From a virus, in the IMG/VR virus record IMGVR_UViG_3300027844_000607, positions 1-58,606 of that record: DNA of 58,606 bases; one strand, 5' to 3'. Under the pieces are notes generated by a model. It saw only the letters and a program-made list of their open reading frames with translations, was not told the origin of the DNA and made no database searches. The translations under genes and the position numbers were made by a program. How positions within the stretch are numbered: position 1 is the first letter of the stretch; each line of letters begins with the position of its first letter. This document shows, piece by piece, positions 1-8,168 of this stretch.

Positions 1-399
1 TGAGGTCAACGTCAATCGGCCTTCAGCGACCAAGCCAGTATCCGAACTTGCCACGGCAGTGGAAGCCCAGACAGATCCATCGCTCGTCAATACGTTGCCG
101 GATGTACTGGGCGCTACGGTTGTCGGGGTTCCTGTTCCGGCGCCGACGAGAACACCAGCACTCGTCAACGTCGCAAGACCGGTGCCGCCTTGTGCAACCA
201 CAAGTGGCGTGTTCAACCCACCCGTAAGCGTCACGGCACCAGAGAACGATGCGGCCGCAAGAACCGTCGGTCCGGTTTTCAGCGCCGTCTCAATCGCCAC
301 CACTTCCAATTCAAGGTCAGTGATGTGCGTCGTGTAGATGACGTTACCGGTCGATTTAGTTTCGAACGATTTAATAGTTGTTGGATAGGAAGCTGCCAT
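1..399 (-). CDS. Tail fibre protein, copy A (partial, C-terminus outside window)
   Basis: The reading frame starts at the ATG at 399 and is still open at base 1, so only about 133 residues of the N-terminal part are seen. It begins MAASYPTTIKSF and contains ALKTGPTVLAAASFSGAVT followed by the glycine-rich VVAQGGTGLA motif that is common in phage tail fibres and collars. The visible end, VAEGRLTLTS, matches the middle of the neighbouring copy (431-1516), so this copy probably continues into a similar receptor-binding part. An ATAAATA late-type box lies directly upstream. The role as a fibre is inferred from motif and paralogy; the distal domain is not visible. Confidence 0.75.
   Translation of the reverse strand, partial: MAASYPTTIKSFETKSTGNVIYTTHITDLELEVVAIETALKTGPTVLAAASFSGAVTLTGGLNTPLVVAQGGTGLATLTSAGVLVGAGTGTPTTVAPSTSGNVLTSDGSVWASTAVASSDTGLVAEGRLTLTS
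94..324. repeat. Long direct repeat, tail-fibre module copy 1
   Basis: This 231-base block is nearly identical to 3508-3738 at a constant offset of 3414 with no indels, and the shorter block 1287-1435 is a more diverged third copy. It encodes the conserved tail-fibre N-terminal module. Long stretches are identical even at third codon positions, so the duplication is recent or maintained by recombination. Confidence 0.85.
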
Positions 400-405
400 A
401 TGCTA

Positions 406-413
406 TATTTATG
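406..413 (-). promoter_or_regulatory. T4-late-type promoter box (CATAAATA)
   Basis: On the minus strand CATAAATA lies 7 bases upstream of the tail-fibre ATG at 399. It resembles the T4 late consensus TATAAATA used by gp55-directed polymerase. The same arrangement, ATAAATAtAGCATATG, precedes the second tail-fibre gene, and ATAAATAaGCATATG precedes uvsW. Confidence 0.6.
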
Positions 414-430
414 CTATACTGGTTTAGTTC

Positions 431-1516
431 TTAACCGTCTATGGATCCACTGATTCCGCTTTGCCGAACCGTAGGATTGCCACCGTCACCCCACCATGTC
501 GTCGTGCCAGACGCATGTGAATACTCTAACCACGCGGCAAAATGGTATCCCGCAGCAGGGTATGTCCGCAGGTCGGCAGTAACAAAGACCAGTCTAGACG
601 CTGTTGTAATGTCGATGTTCCCCATCAACGTCCCCGTAGCCGCCGCGGTCGTGGAATCGAGTCCGACCCCGGCACTCAACGTGACGTTAGATGTGCTACT
701 CCTCGTCAGTGCTATCACTATTGCCGTCAGTTCGACTTCTGCGACCCCCACAATAAATGCGAGTTGGTTGGCTGTGCTGCCGTTCGCCTGCCGTATCGTC
801 GCGATTGTGTATGTCCAAGTGTCCGTCGCTTCTAATACGCGCATCGGTCTGCTGACACGGTTGTAATAATTCCATACAAACCGTTTAGCCATTGAGTCCT
901 CGGTCGTGGTCGTCGCCGTGGTATAAAACGTCCCGATATATCTTCGGGTGGTGGCCCCCGTTTTCACTAGGACCCCGTCCTGCGTCGTGAGGGCCGTTGC
1001 CCGTGTGGTATCGTTTGTCCACGCGACTGGCGAGTCAAACGTCACGGTTCCTGAATTATCGTAGGCAAACAAGTCATACGGTTTGGCATCCGTGAGCGTT
1101 CCCAACGCAATCGTAATTTGAGTAAAGGTTCTGATGTTCCAAGCGGATGACCCGTCATACAAGGCGATCTCATTCCCGGCGTATGGGGCAAAATAGATAT
1201 TCGTGGCACCGGTCACGTCGGCCGTTGTGACGGCGGTACCGCTTGTGAGCGTTAAGCGCCCTTCGCAAATACCAGTTAGGCCACCCGCAAGGCCGGTGCC
1301 TCCTTGTGCAACCACAAGCGGCGTATTCAATCCACCCGTAAGCGTCACTGCACCGGAGAATGATGCGGCTGCTAGTACCGTTGGTCCGGTTTTTAGCGCC
1401 GTCTCAATCGCAATTACTTCATCTTCGATGTCAGTAATATGTGAAGCGTAGATAACGTGACCGTGCGCCTTAGTCGAAAAGTTCGACTTAATAGATGTTG
1501 GGTAGGAAGCTGCCAT
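431..1516 (-). CDS. Tail fibre protein, copy B (full length, 361 aa)
   Basis: Residues 1-80 form the shared module (MAASYPTSIKS start, ALKTGPTVL, VVAQGGTGLAGG). Residues 85-200 continue with EGRLTLTSG and a beta-rich shaft-like segment. The C-terminal 130 residues, with a WWGDGGNP motif near the end, are unique in this window and are the likely receptor-facing domain. No enzyme motif is visible. The start is fixed by paralogy and by the ATAAATA box just upstream. Adhesion to the host is inferred from architecture. Confidence 0.75.
   Translation of the reverse strand: MAASYPTSIKSNFSTKAHGHVIYASHITDIEDEVIAIETALKTGPTVLAAASFSGAVTLTGGLNTPLVVAQGGTGLAGGLTGICEGRLTLTSGTAVTTADVTGATNIYFAPYAGNEIALYDGSSAWNIRTFTQITIALGTLTDAKPYDLFAYDNSGTVTFDSPVAWTNDTTRATALTTQDGVLVKTGATTRRYIGTFYTTATTTTEDSMAKRFVWNYYNRVSRPMRVLEATDTWTYTIATIRQANGSTANQLAFIVGVAEVELTAIVIALTRSSTSNVTLSAGVGLDSTTAAATGTLMGNIDITTASRLVFVTADLRTYPAAGYHFAAWLEYSHASGTTTWWGDGGNPTVRQSGISGSIDG
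1287..1435. repeat. Diverged copy of tail-fibre module repeat
   Basis: This block aligns with 173-321 (offset 1114) and with 3587-3735. It encodes the VVAQGGTG and ALKTGPTVL region of tail-fibre copy B and shows more third-position differences than the other two copies share with each other. Confidence 0.75.
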
Positions 1517-1522
1517 ATGCTA

Positions 1523-1530
1523 TATTTATG
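1523..1530 (-). promoter_or_regulatory. T4-late-type promoter box (CATAAATA)
   Basis: CATAAATA on the minus strand lies 7 bases upstream of the ATG of tail-fibre copy B. Its surroundings match those of the copy A promoter, so the promoter was duplicated with the gene. Confidence 0.6.
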
Positions 1531-1616
1531 CTATGTGAAGAACGGTGTTACTCGCTTGGCGTAAAGCGCGTCACGCCGACCTGATCGCCGCGATGTCTGC
1601 CATCATCTGCCTCATC

Positions 1617-2078
1617 TTACGGGGCGCCAACCGGGAACGGCTGAGACACCGCGATCATCGCGGCGTAGATGTCGTCCGCTCGCGCTTGCGTCAGGACGCC
1701 CGTCGAGGCGCAGTAGTTCAACAGCATCTCGACTTGCGGGTCTTCGGTCAGGAACGGGTCAGACGCGGCGTCATAGAGGCCGACGCCCCACGCGAGTTGC
1801 GGGTCGGTCTGTGGCCCGAGCATCGCGACGTATTCGGTCGGCGTCAAGATGTCGATGAAGTCGGTCTTCTTGATCCGCAGGACAGTCACGGGCGGCGGCG
1901 GTGATGTCCACGTCTGCGTCACTGGATCATAGATGTCCCCCACCTGCGGCAGTGGCACGGTGTTAGTCGTATCGACAAACAGATACGTGCTATCGGGTGC
2001 AATCGGCAGGTCATCGCCGCCAGACCACGTCCCATAGCACACATAATCGCTGGTTCTCATCTCCGCTACAGTACTCAT
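1617..2078 (-). CDS. Hypothetical tail-associated protein (153 aa)
   Basis: I do not recognise a named family. The protein has a GDIYDPVTQTW motif near the middle, followed by a PPPP stretch and an aromatic-poor C-terminal helical half. Gly-Asp-x-Tyr-Asp-x3-x-x-Trp turns of this kind are frequent in small phage tail-fibre-associated and assembly proteins. It overlaps the upstream gene by ATGA (2075-2078), so the two are probably translationally coupled and lie in the tail-fibre operon. A structural or chaperone role is inferred only from position. Confidence 0.6.
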   Translation of the reverse strand: MSTVAEMRTSDYVCYGTWSGGDDLPIAPDSTYLFVDTTNTVPLPQVGDIYDPVTQTWTSPPPPVTVLRIKKTDFIDILTPTEYVAMLGPQTDPQLAWGVGLYDAASDPFLTEDPQVEMLLNYCASTGVLTQARADDIYAAMIAVSQPFPVGAP

Positions 2079-2695
2079 GCCGTCAACGCTTTCTGCGGCA
2101 CAAGAGCCGCGTGAATGTCTACCGATCCCGCGTCAAGCGCGTTCTGAATGCCGTCTGACACATGCGCTGGCGCACCCGTTAGCATCCATCTCCCGTTCTC
2201 GTGCGTGAGTTGCCCATGCAATGACCCATGAAATGGCGCAAGCGCGGTATCGGTAATGTCGAGCAAGGCTTTCTGCTCAGTCGGGAGAATACGCCGTGAC
2301 GAGCTTTGGTTCGCGTCGATGTATTTAGAAGCGCGGTCTAGCTGGATGTAGTGCCGCATGTCGGGATACTCAATGCCCCCGTCCATCGTGTTCCACTTGT
2401 GGAAATACTGATCGCCCACCGGCCAGTTGAACTTCGTCACATCGACGCAGACCGCACCACCAGCGGGGCAGTCATCCCACGCATGTTGATCCCAGCATTG
2501 TGCGATCACCTCGTACGGTGACCCCATCGGCGTGATGAGCCGCTGCGTTTCGTGCAGCCACGCATTCATGCCGATCATCCTTTGCTCTCCCACTTGCGCG
2601 AGGAGATGCGCTGGCGGGGGTGGGGCATACCCTTTCCACTCGCCGAGCCACTGCCCGTCTTCAAGGCGAAACCACGCGAAATGGCGATCAACCAT
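2075..2695 (-). CDS. Hypothetical structural protein (206 aa)
   Basis: The family is not recognised. The protein is rich in Trp, His and Pro in its first 110 residues (WFRLEDGQWLGEWKGY near the start), with several acidic-aromatic motifs, then a short helical C-terminus. It has no signal peptide or transmembrane segment. It overlaps both neighbours by 1-4 bases, so it is part of one translationally coupled run from 3419 down to 1617 between tail-fibre copies B and C. A tail or adhesin accessory role is inferred from position. Confidence 0.6.
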   Translation of the reverse strand: MVDRHFAWFRLEDGQWLGEWKGYAPPPPAHLLAQVGEQRMIGMNAWLHETQRLITPMGSPYEVIAQCWDQHAWDDCPAGGAVCVDVTKFNWPVGDQYFHKWNTMDGGIEYPDMRHYIQLDRASKYIDANQSSSRRILPTEQKALLDITDTALAPFHGSLHGQLTHENGRWMLTGAPAHVSDGIQNALDAGSVDIHAALVPQKALTA

Positions 2696-3054
2696 TAGAA
2701 CAACTCCACTAATTCATAAGTGAGCAACGTCCAGTTCGCGTTACCATTTGTAGAGACAAACGTCTGTGTCGTCGTGTTCATTCTCACACGTGCAGCGCCT
2801 TCGAGGAAATTGCCAGACGTTGAACTTGAGCTGATACCACCGAATGAAAGATAGGCCCGTGCCAGCGTGACAGCGCTCACTGTGGCCAGCGAGCTTGTCG
2901 TCCCAGTTAGCAGCTGTTCCGCTCGCTGGATGCTCGACGCCCGCACCGAATAGCTCCCCGCCGTCAGGCTGAAGCCGGTCTTGGTGTTGACTTCGACGAG
3001 CCTATTCGCAACTGGAACCTGCGTCCAGAGTTGGTTTGGTGATATGTGCTTCAT
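2695..3054 (-). CDS. Hypothetical structural protein (119 aa)
   Basis: This is a small Thr/Ser-rich, beta-prone protein with no cysteine and no membrane segment. The second half, with FVSTNGNANWTLLTYELVE at the C-terminus, looks like a compact beta domain such as those on fibres or capsid decorations. The start overlaps the stop of the upstream gene by ATGA (3051-3054). Function unknown. Confidence 0.55.
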   Translation of the reverse strand: MKHISPNQLWTQVPVANRLVEVNTKTGFSLTAGSYSVRASSIQRAEQLLTGTTSSLATVSAVTLARAYLSFGGISSSSTSGNFLEGAARVRMNTTTQTFVSTNGNANWTLLTYELVELF

Positions 3055-3419
3055 GGTGTGATTCTCAGGACATGACCAGACAGAGTGATCACATTCCCAC
3101 TCGCGGCAAAGGCTTTCACTGTCAAGGCGGTGGAACCGTCGCCCAACAGGATCAACCCATCAACCACGGCCGTGAGTCCAGTCTTCGGCGTGATCGTCTG
3201 CACGATATTTTGGTCGGGTGCCGTGGCACCGCCGAATTCGAGGGTCAGCACTACGTCTGAGGCTGAACTGTTGAATGCAAACACGGTGAGCCTATCCACG
3301 ATGGTGGCGCTTGTGCCCGTCGTGTGGATAAGTGTCCCGGCGGTCGAGGTCGCCACGACCTTGATGCCTTGTCCCTGCGTGCTTGCGGAGAACGGAATGA
3401 TTGCTGTTGCGTTGGCCAT
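3051..3419 (-). CDS. Hypothetical beta-rich structural protein (122 aa)
   Basis: The protein is Thr/Val/Ala-rich with alternating hydrophobic residues throughout, typical of an all-beta virion protein, and it has no charged cluster or catalytic motif. It starts one base after the stop of tail-fibre copy C and is coupled to the next gene by ATGA. It is probably a small virion component expressed with the fibres. The exact role is unknown. Confidence 0.55.
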   Translation of the reverse strand: MANATAIIPFSASTQGQGIKVVATSTAGTLIHTTGTSATIVDRLTVFAFNSSASDVVLTLEFGGATAPDQNIVQTITPKTGLTAVVDGLILLGDGSTALTVKAFAASGNVITLSGHVLRITP

Positions 3420-3420
3420 T

Positions 3421-3813
3421 TTAACTCATCGCCTCTACTTGTAGAATATCCAGGCCGCCCGGTGCAGGTGCGGTGCTGGCCCAGGCGGACCCGGTGCTGG
3501 TTAATAGGTTGCCGGACGTACTGGGCGCTACGGTTGTCGGGGTTCCTGTTCCGGCGCCGACGAGAACACCAGCACTCGTCAACGTCGCAAGACCGGTACC
3601 GCCCTGGGCAACTACTAGCGGCGTGTTCAATCCACCTGTGAGCGTTACTGCACCGGAGAACGATGCGGCCGCAAGAACCGTCGGTCCGGTTTTCAGCGCC
3701 GTCTCAATCGCCACCACTTCCAATTCAAGGTCAGTGACGTCTGTCAGCAGTACATAATCCCCGTTCGCTTTAGCGGGAAACGATTTAATGGATGTTGGAT
3801 AGGATGCTGCCAT
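3421..3813 (-). CDS. Short tail-fibre module protein, copy C (130 aa)
   Basis: Residues 1-80 are nearly the same as in copies A and B (MAASYPTSIKSF start, ALKTGPTVL, VVAQGGTGLA). The protein then ends about 20 residues after a TGNLLTSTG motif, so it has no distal domain of its own. It may be a fibre base or adaptor, or a truncated duplicate kept as a recombination donor. A CTAAATA late-type box lies 19 bases upstream of the ATG, which supports independent expression. Confidence 0.7.
   Translation of the reverse strand: MAASYPTSIKSFPAKANGDYVLLTDVTDLELEVVAIETALKTGPTVLAAASFSGAVTLTGGLNTPLVVAQGGTGLATLTSAGVLVGAGTGTPTTVAPSTSGNLLTSTGSAWASTAPAPGGLDILQVEAMS
3508..3738. repeat. Long direct repeat, tail-fibre module copy 3
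   Basis: This block is nearly identical to 94-324 over 231 bases with no indels and covers most of the shared N-terminal module of tail-fibre copy C. Confidence 0.85.
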
Positions 3814-3831
3814 CTAATTTTCCTTTGACAT

Positions 3832-3838
3832 TATTTAG
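3832..3838 (-). promoter_or_regulatory. Late-type promoter box CTAAATA
   Basis: CTAAATA on the minus strand lies 19 bases upstream of the ATG at 3813, with AAAGGAAAA between them as ribosome binding site. The spacing matches other CTAAATA boxes in the window. It sits beside the stop codon of the upstream glycosyltransferase. Confidence 0.6.
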
Positions 3839-3843
3839 TGTCC

Positions 3844-5559
3844 CTAATCAGGACCCGAATCCACCATCCTCAACCATTCAGCAAAGCGGCCTGCCGTCTT
3901 GCCCCATCCCGGTATACTCTCTCCTTCTTGCCAGTTTGGACAATTCCGCTTGTCTTTGAATTGATTACGGGACCATCGCGTACTAACCATGTTCGTGTCG
4001 TGCCGAATATCCACATTCGGAAACTCTGAATTGAAGGTGTCCCCTCCACGCGAATCAAATCGCGCATATGGCTTCTGACTGCCCGGCTCAAACCCAGAAC
4101 GTAGATCAAACCCATCACAATCAATACGAGCGATACGCGCACGATAATGATCCAGCAACGCACTCCGATAGGCGACAAGACCAGACACTTGCTTCGTGTC
4201 GTAGTGAATAGCACGTCCATCCTCCGCAGATACCTTCCATGCATTCATGTTGTAGTAGAAGGTGTCGCGGTGCGCGGGATCGAATAAGAAGTGTGACGGG
4301 TGGTACAGCACGTCATGGTCACAGATAAACACGACATCGCAAGTCATGGTTTCCAACCCCGTCAAGAGTTGCCGCATCCACGTTTCATGCCCGCGGTCGC
4401 GTTGCACCGTCATGTTCTTCCCAAACGAGATAGGTTTAAGCGACACTGCCGCAATCGGCAAGTCCATTTCAAGCAACCGATGTTGTACAGCAATGCCGAT
4501 GTCCGTGTCATCCAACAGGTTGTCAGTCGTGTAGAGAATGCCCTTCGTTGGATTTGAGACAACTGGCGCACTGTCGATCATCCGCGGCTGCTCAGGCTGC
4601 GGCGGAGGTGCGGGAACTTCCACATCAGGCGCTCTTGATGGCACATCATGCCAGTCTGGAACCGGACGGAATCGTTCGAGCAACCAATTCAGATCATGTT
4701 TGGCTAATGGCCATTTGTTGTCTATCCACAACGCCCGAGAGTGCTTGCGTGCGCGATCAACTTGCCGCCCAGAGAGCGGGTACGGAAAGCCAAAGTCACC
4801 ACCCTGCGTGCGGAACATATGGGCGAACCACGTTTTCTTGTTGACCACATGCCGACCGCCACTCAACCATGCCTTACACGCGACTTCCACACCAAACTGT
4901 CCCCACGATCCGTGCGCTTCGTCCATGCCACCGAGATCCCAAAACCGCTGACGGTGCATGAAGAAACAGGCCCCGACGCTCGTCATCGTGTCCGCAATAT
5001 CACCCTGAGCATTCGCATGAGTCTTGAACGATCCCCAATACTGAAAGTGCATCGTCTTATCAAACCGTGCGAAGTCTGTTTTACGATTCATTCGTGGTTG
5101 CCAGAGCATGTCGCGAACCACATTCGGACCATTACATCGCTCACACTTCTCTGGTGTTGGGCCCTGATATCGGCGCCAGTCGCAGTCCGTACACAACCAG
5201 TCGAACGCGTGGAGGTTATACATGCGCGGGATGACCGTCCAGTCATAGTCACAGTCCGCCATCAGTTTGACATCAAAGCCTTCATCAACAGAACAGTGCC
5301 CGTCGATCTTCATGATGTATTTGGCGCGAGAGAGTCGAGCGCCTTCATTCATGGCGGCGCGTTGCCCGATGGACTCAGCATGATGGACGAGTCGTACCTT
5401 CGGATGATCGGGGATGACAGGATCCGCCCAGGCGCCATCCAGAATGGCGATGACTTCTGTGTCACCTTGCATGTTCTGAAGGATAGTCTCAATCGTTTTC
5501 GCCAGAAACATTTCGTTGCGGGCGGGAATGACAATGGAAAGATCGGATGCAAACTTCAT
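3844..5559 (-). CDS. Fused two-domain glycosyltransferase (571 aa)
   Basis: Residues 5-260 are a GT2-type (GT-A fold) domain: LSIVIPARNE at the start, VIAILDGAW as the first nucleotide-binding acidic motif, and MKIDGHC as the DXD-like metal site. A CxxC...CxxC pair (CTDCDW and CERCNG) suggests a small zinc ribbon inserted in this domain. After a Pro-rich linker, residues 335-560 repeat the fold of the next two genes, with FICDHDVLYHPSHF and FYYNMNAWKV. The enzyme therefore may add two different sugars in sequence. It is in the late tail-fibre/capsid interval and follows its upstream gene by 2 bases. Acceptor unknown. Confidence 0.8.
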   Translation of the reverse strand: MKFASDLSIVIPARNEMFLAKTIETILQNMQGDTEVIAILDGAWADPVIPDHPKVRLVHHAESIGQRAAMNEGARLSRAKYIMKIDGHCSVDEGFDVKLMADCDYDWTVIPRMYNLHAFDWLCTDCDWRRYQGPTPEKCERCNGPNVVRDMLWQPRMNRKTDFARFDKTMHFQYWGSFKTHANAQGDIADTMTSVGACFFMHRQRFWDLGGMDEAHGSWGQFGVEVACKAWLSGGRHVVNKKTWFAHMFRTQGGDFGFPYPLSGRQVDRARKHSRALWIDNKWPLAKHDLNWLLERFRPVPDWHDVPSRAPDVEVPAPPPQPEQPRMIDSAPVVSNPTKGILYTTDNLLDDTDIGIAVQHRLLEMDLPIAAVSLKPISFGKNMTVQRDRGHETWMRQLLTGLETMTCDVVFICDHDVLYHPSHFLFDPAHRDTFYYNMNAWKVSAEDGRAIHYDTKQVSGLVAYRSALLDHYRARIARIDCDGFDLRSGFEPGSQKPYARFDSRGGDTFNSEFPNVDIRHDTNMVSTRWSRNQFKDKRNCPNWQEGESIPGWGKTAGRFAEWLRMVDSGPD

Positions 5560-5561
5560 AG

Positions 5562-6284
5562 TTAGTCTCGGGACCCGGGTGTTGGTGACGGCGATGCCGC
5601 AGGTGGTATCTCGTCTAGTGTAAAAGTGCCCCAGTAGGGCACGTCGTTTGTTTCAGTCCAGTTCTGACAGGTACTCTTGTCGCGAAATTTGTCCGTGGAC
5701 CAGCGGTTCGCCGTAAGGTTGTGCTTATGACGAATATCCAAATTCGGTAACGCAGACATCCACGTCCCTACGAAAAATCTGTTTTGCCACGGAAGGCGAC
5801 TCTGTTTATGCCCAGGCTCAAACCCCTTTCCGCGTGACCATGTTCCGTCTTGTGTAAACTTGATGCGTTCGCGGTAATGCTTAATCGCATCTTCGCGATA
5901 GATGCAGATGCCACTGACCTGTTGACAGTTATCAACCCACACGGCGTGCCCGTCCTCGGCACGCACTTTCCACACATTCACATTGTAGTAGAAAGTGTCG
6001 CGTGCTGTTGGTGTGAAGTCAAAGTGTGACGGGTGATAGAGCATGTCATGTTCGCAAAAGAACACGACATCTTCCGCGCAGTTCTCCAGTGCGGTAAGAA
6101 TCTGTGTAAACATTGTGAGCATCCCACGTTCTAGTGGTAACACAATGTTATGCCCAAAGTTCGGCACGGGTTTTAGTGTGACAGAGGTGATCGGTAACCC
6201 GATAGACAACAACTGTTCTCGCACACGCCGATTGATGCGTTCGTCTGCCTGATTGTCGGTGTAGTAAATAATGCCCTTCGTCAT
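5562..6284 (-). CDS. Glycosyltransferase-like protein, free-standing second domain (240 aa)
   Basis: This protein is clearly homologous to residues 335-560 of the downstream fused protein: shared motifs are GI.YYTDN, HNI, CEHDMLYHPSHF (a DXD-like acidic motif) and FYYNVNVWKVRAEDG. It also resembles the next upstream gene more weakly. It starts with ATG overlapping the upstream stop by 4 bases (6281-6284). I infer a nucleotide-sugar transferase from the HD.LYHPSHF motif and the gene context; no named family is certain. Confidence 0.65.
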   Translation of the reverse strand: MTKGIIYYTDNQADERINRRVREQLLSIGLPITSVTLKPVPNFGHNIVLPLERGMLTMFTQILTALENCAEDVVFFCEHDMLYHPSHFDFTPTARDTFYYNVNVWKVRAEDGHAVWVDNCQQVSGICIYREDAIKHYRERIKFTQDGTWSRGKGFEPGHKQSRLPWQNRFFVGTWMSALPNLDIRHKHNLTANRWSTDKFRDKSTCQNWTETNDVPYWGTFTLDEIPPAASPSPTPGSRD

Positions 6285-6994
6285 GGTTTCTCTTTTGGTT
6301 CATACATTGCCATAAGTTCTTTGGCGGTGCCCCAATACGGCAACTCGGTCGCTCGCCTGTCCGCATGGCGTTTACGTTTGCTGAGATAGCCTTCAAACTG
6401 TAATGCCTCTTCGGTGCCAAACACAATGCTCGCTGTCGGGGCGCTCCAGCGTTCGTGTGTCAATGTCGTGATGCCGAGATGTCCCTCAAACCGGCCCGGC
6501 TCCCCAAAATACCGTATGGGAATTTTATTAGGATTGGGATACTTCGCGAATCGTTCTTCCAACGTATCAATGAGAGCTTGTCGCGAGACGGTGAGACTCG
6601 TCATCGTACGTCGTTCGCGATGTGACATGAGTGGTGGTGTGTGCCATGTAAAGATGGACCACTTGTTGACATCATACGCAAACATATTTGGTGCAGGCTT
6701 ATAGAGATAGTGATCGGGTGAATACAGAACATCATCTTCCGCTGTGGCCACATACTCTGTCTTGGCAGCTTTGGCACCGATGAGTACTTGCTTATAGATG
6801 TTATAGACGGACCGGCCGATGTCACCGACGCAGATGTTTTCACCAAAGTCCATCGGTATATGCGATACGCTGATCAATGGCGTCTTACCAATGACGCGAA
6901 TCAGTTGCGTACGCACCCGGTCAGCAAAACGATCATTGAGAAAATTCGCAGTATAGTAGATGACGGTTAAATTGGGGATGACCAAATCACTCAT
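6281..6994 (-). CDS. Glycosyltransferase-like protein, third paralogue (237 aa)
   Basis: It has the same architecture as the preceding paralogue: VIYYTANFLND near the N-terminus, an acidic TAEDDVLYSPDHYLY motif in the DXD position, and FAYDVNKWSIF. I chose the ATG at 6994 (MSDLVIPN) rather than an earlier in-frame start at 7030, because it gives the ATGA overlap with the upstream stop that this operon uses elsewhere and has AAGGAT upstream. The three paralogous domains have diverged, so they probably act on different linkages. Confidence 0.65.
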   Translation of the reverse strand: MSDLVIPNLTVIYYTANFLNDRFADRVRTQLIRVIGKTPLISVSHIPMDFGENICVGDIGRSVYNIYKQVLIGAKAAKTEYVATAEDDVLYSPDHYLYKPAPNMFAYDVNKWSIFTWHTPPLMSHRERRTMTSLTVSRQALIDTLEERFAKYPNPNKIPIRYFGEPGRFEGHLGITTLTHERWSAPTASIVFGTEEALQFEGYLSKRKRHADRRATELPYWGTAKELMAMYEPKEKP

Positions 6995-7638
6995 GTCGCA
7001 TCCTTGTATATACCCTTCGTTGTGCCCCACATTTGCCGTGCGTAGATCGGTGGCGTGAGTCCGTCCGCTTCGTGATAATGCCCAAGTTTTGGATAGAACG
7101 TATACGAGGGTAGAATTTTTATGGCGGAATATTTGGCGCCATGATGACGAGGACGATTATACCACATAAACCGATCCACACAAGTAGTTAGGAGTGTGCC
7201 GCCAATGGTAAAACATGGTGGTTCGATCACGGTAGCACTCTGAATCCGTTGTTGATACGTCAGGAGAATAGGGTGATATGGCACGGTCCCGATTACTCCA
7301 TTGGCAACTCGTTCGTCATACTCAAACACCGCGAAAAAGTCCAACTCCAAAAACGACGCACCCTCAATCGTTTGCCGACAAACGGAATCCGCATCCAAGT
7401 AAATACCACCAAGGCGCAGCAGAATTTCCACTCGCGCAACATCAGCGGCCCCATCATACATCTGCTTCTTCATGAAGCGGTCGTATTTGTCGCGGTTAAC
7501 TAATCCAAAATTATCAATCGCCTGTTCGTCCCATAGCGTAAACGTAAACGACGGATTCTTCTTCGGCCATGTGTCTAACCACTCATTCGGGCGTTGCTTT
7601 GGTCCGATCCAGATCTGGTGGATGTGTGTCGGAATCAT
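6991..7638 (-). CDS. DXD-type sugar transferase, GT32-like (215 aa)
   Basis: The start MIPTHIHQIWIGPK is typical of the Gly_transf_sug family (OCH1, capsule and toxin-type GT32 enzymes). The core LLRLGGIYLDADSVC carries the G-G-x-Y-x-D-x-D metal and nucleotide-sugar site, and DVARVEIL lies just before it. Length fits the catalytic core without extra domains. It transfers a hexose from a nucleotide sugar, acceptor unknown. It is coupled by ATGA to both neighbours in the glycosylation cluster. Confidence 0.8.
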   Translation of the reverse strand: MIPTHIHQIWIGPKQRPNEWLDTWPKKNPSFTFTLWDEQAIDNFGLVNRDKYDRFMKKQMYDGAADVARVEILLRLGGIYLDADSVCRQTIEGASFLELDFFAVFEYDERVANGVIGTVPYHPILLTYQQRIQSATVIEPPCFTIGGTLLTTCVDRFMWYNRPRHHGAKYSAIKILPSYTFYPKLGHYHEADGLTPPIYARQMWGTTKGIYKDAT

Positions 7639-8168
7639 GTAATAGATCGACTTCCTCTATATTTCGTGACATACTGATTGACGATCTGTCGTACCGTAAG
7701 GCGTGTGCCGGTGATGTTCATGTCGCACGGCCAAGACGGAATGAGTCCAAGCCAGTGATGGAACTCGTCCTTCGCCAGCACATAACGGTAGGCATTCTCT
7801 ATAAGCAAGGGTTGCCCTTCGGCATGTTGACGCCGTAGGTAGTTGATGATCGTGTGTGGGTTGTCACCCCAATCAATCACACCCAACCGCATGATTGTGT
7901 GCTGAAGAAACTGTGAACGAATCAAACACTCCATTGTGCGCTTGTGGTGGGCGTATCGCGTGTCCGCATAGAACACCGACAATGAACTGAAATAAATCAG
8001 ATGCTTTGTCGGGTCTTGTTTCGCGAGTAAATGTGCCTCTCGTTCGTATTCGCTGTCTCGCGTTTCCTGACTGTTACTGACGCCCGATGCGAAGTAGATA
8101 CGATCTGGTCTGTCTAAGTTTGGCACATCCGCAATGGTGGATGCGATATCGCCTCGTCCAATAATCAT
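7635..8168 (-). CDS. Short NAD(P)-dependent SDR/epimerase-like protein (177 aa)
   Basis: The N-terminal MIIGRGDIAS looks like a minimal Rossmann glycine motif. FASGVSNS and YFSSLSVFYAD follow the usual strands of nucleotide-sugar epimerases, and YAHHK supplies the Y-x3-K catalytic pair. At 177 residues it is about half the length of extended SDR enzymes, and the C-terminal substrate domain is reduced, so it may be a binding or regulatory remnant or a compact reductase. It sits between two glycosyltransferases. Confidence 0.6.
   Translation of the reverse strand: MIIGRGDIASTIADVPNLDRPDRIYFASGVSNSQETRDSEYEREAHLLAKQDPTKHLIYFSSLSVFYADTRYAHHKRTMECLIRSQFLQHTIMRLGVIDWGDNPHTIINYLRRQHAEGQPLLIENAYRYVLAKDEFHHWLGLIPSWPCDMNITGTRLTVRQIVNQYVTKYRGSRSIT

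Noticed and set aside
1545-1904. 119-codon plus-strand frame opposite the tail-associated gene
   Set aside because: It is a shadow of the minus-strand gene at 1617-2078: Arg/His-rich composition, no ribosome site, and no protein-like pattern.
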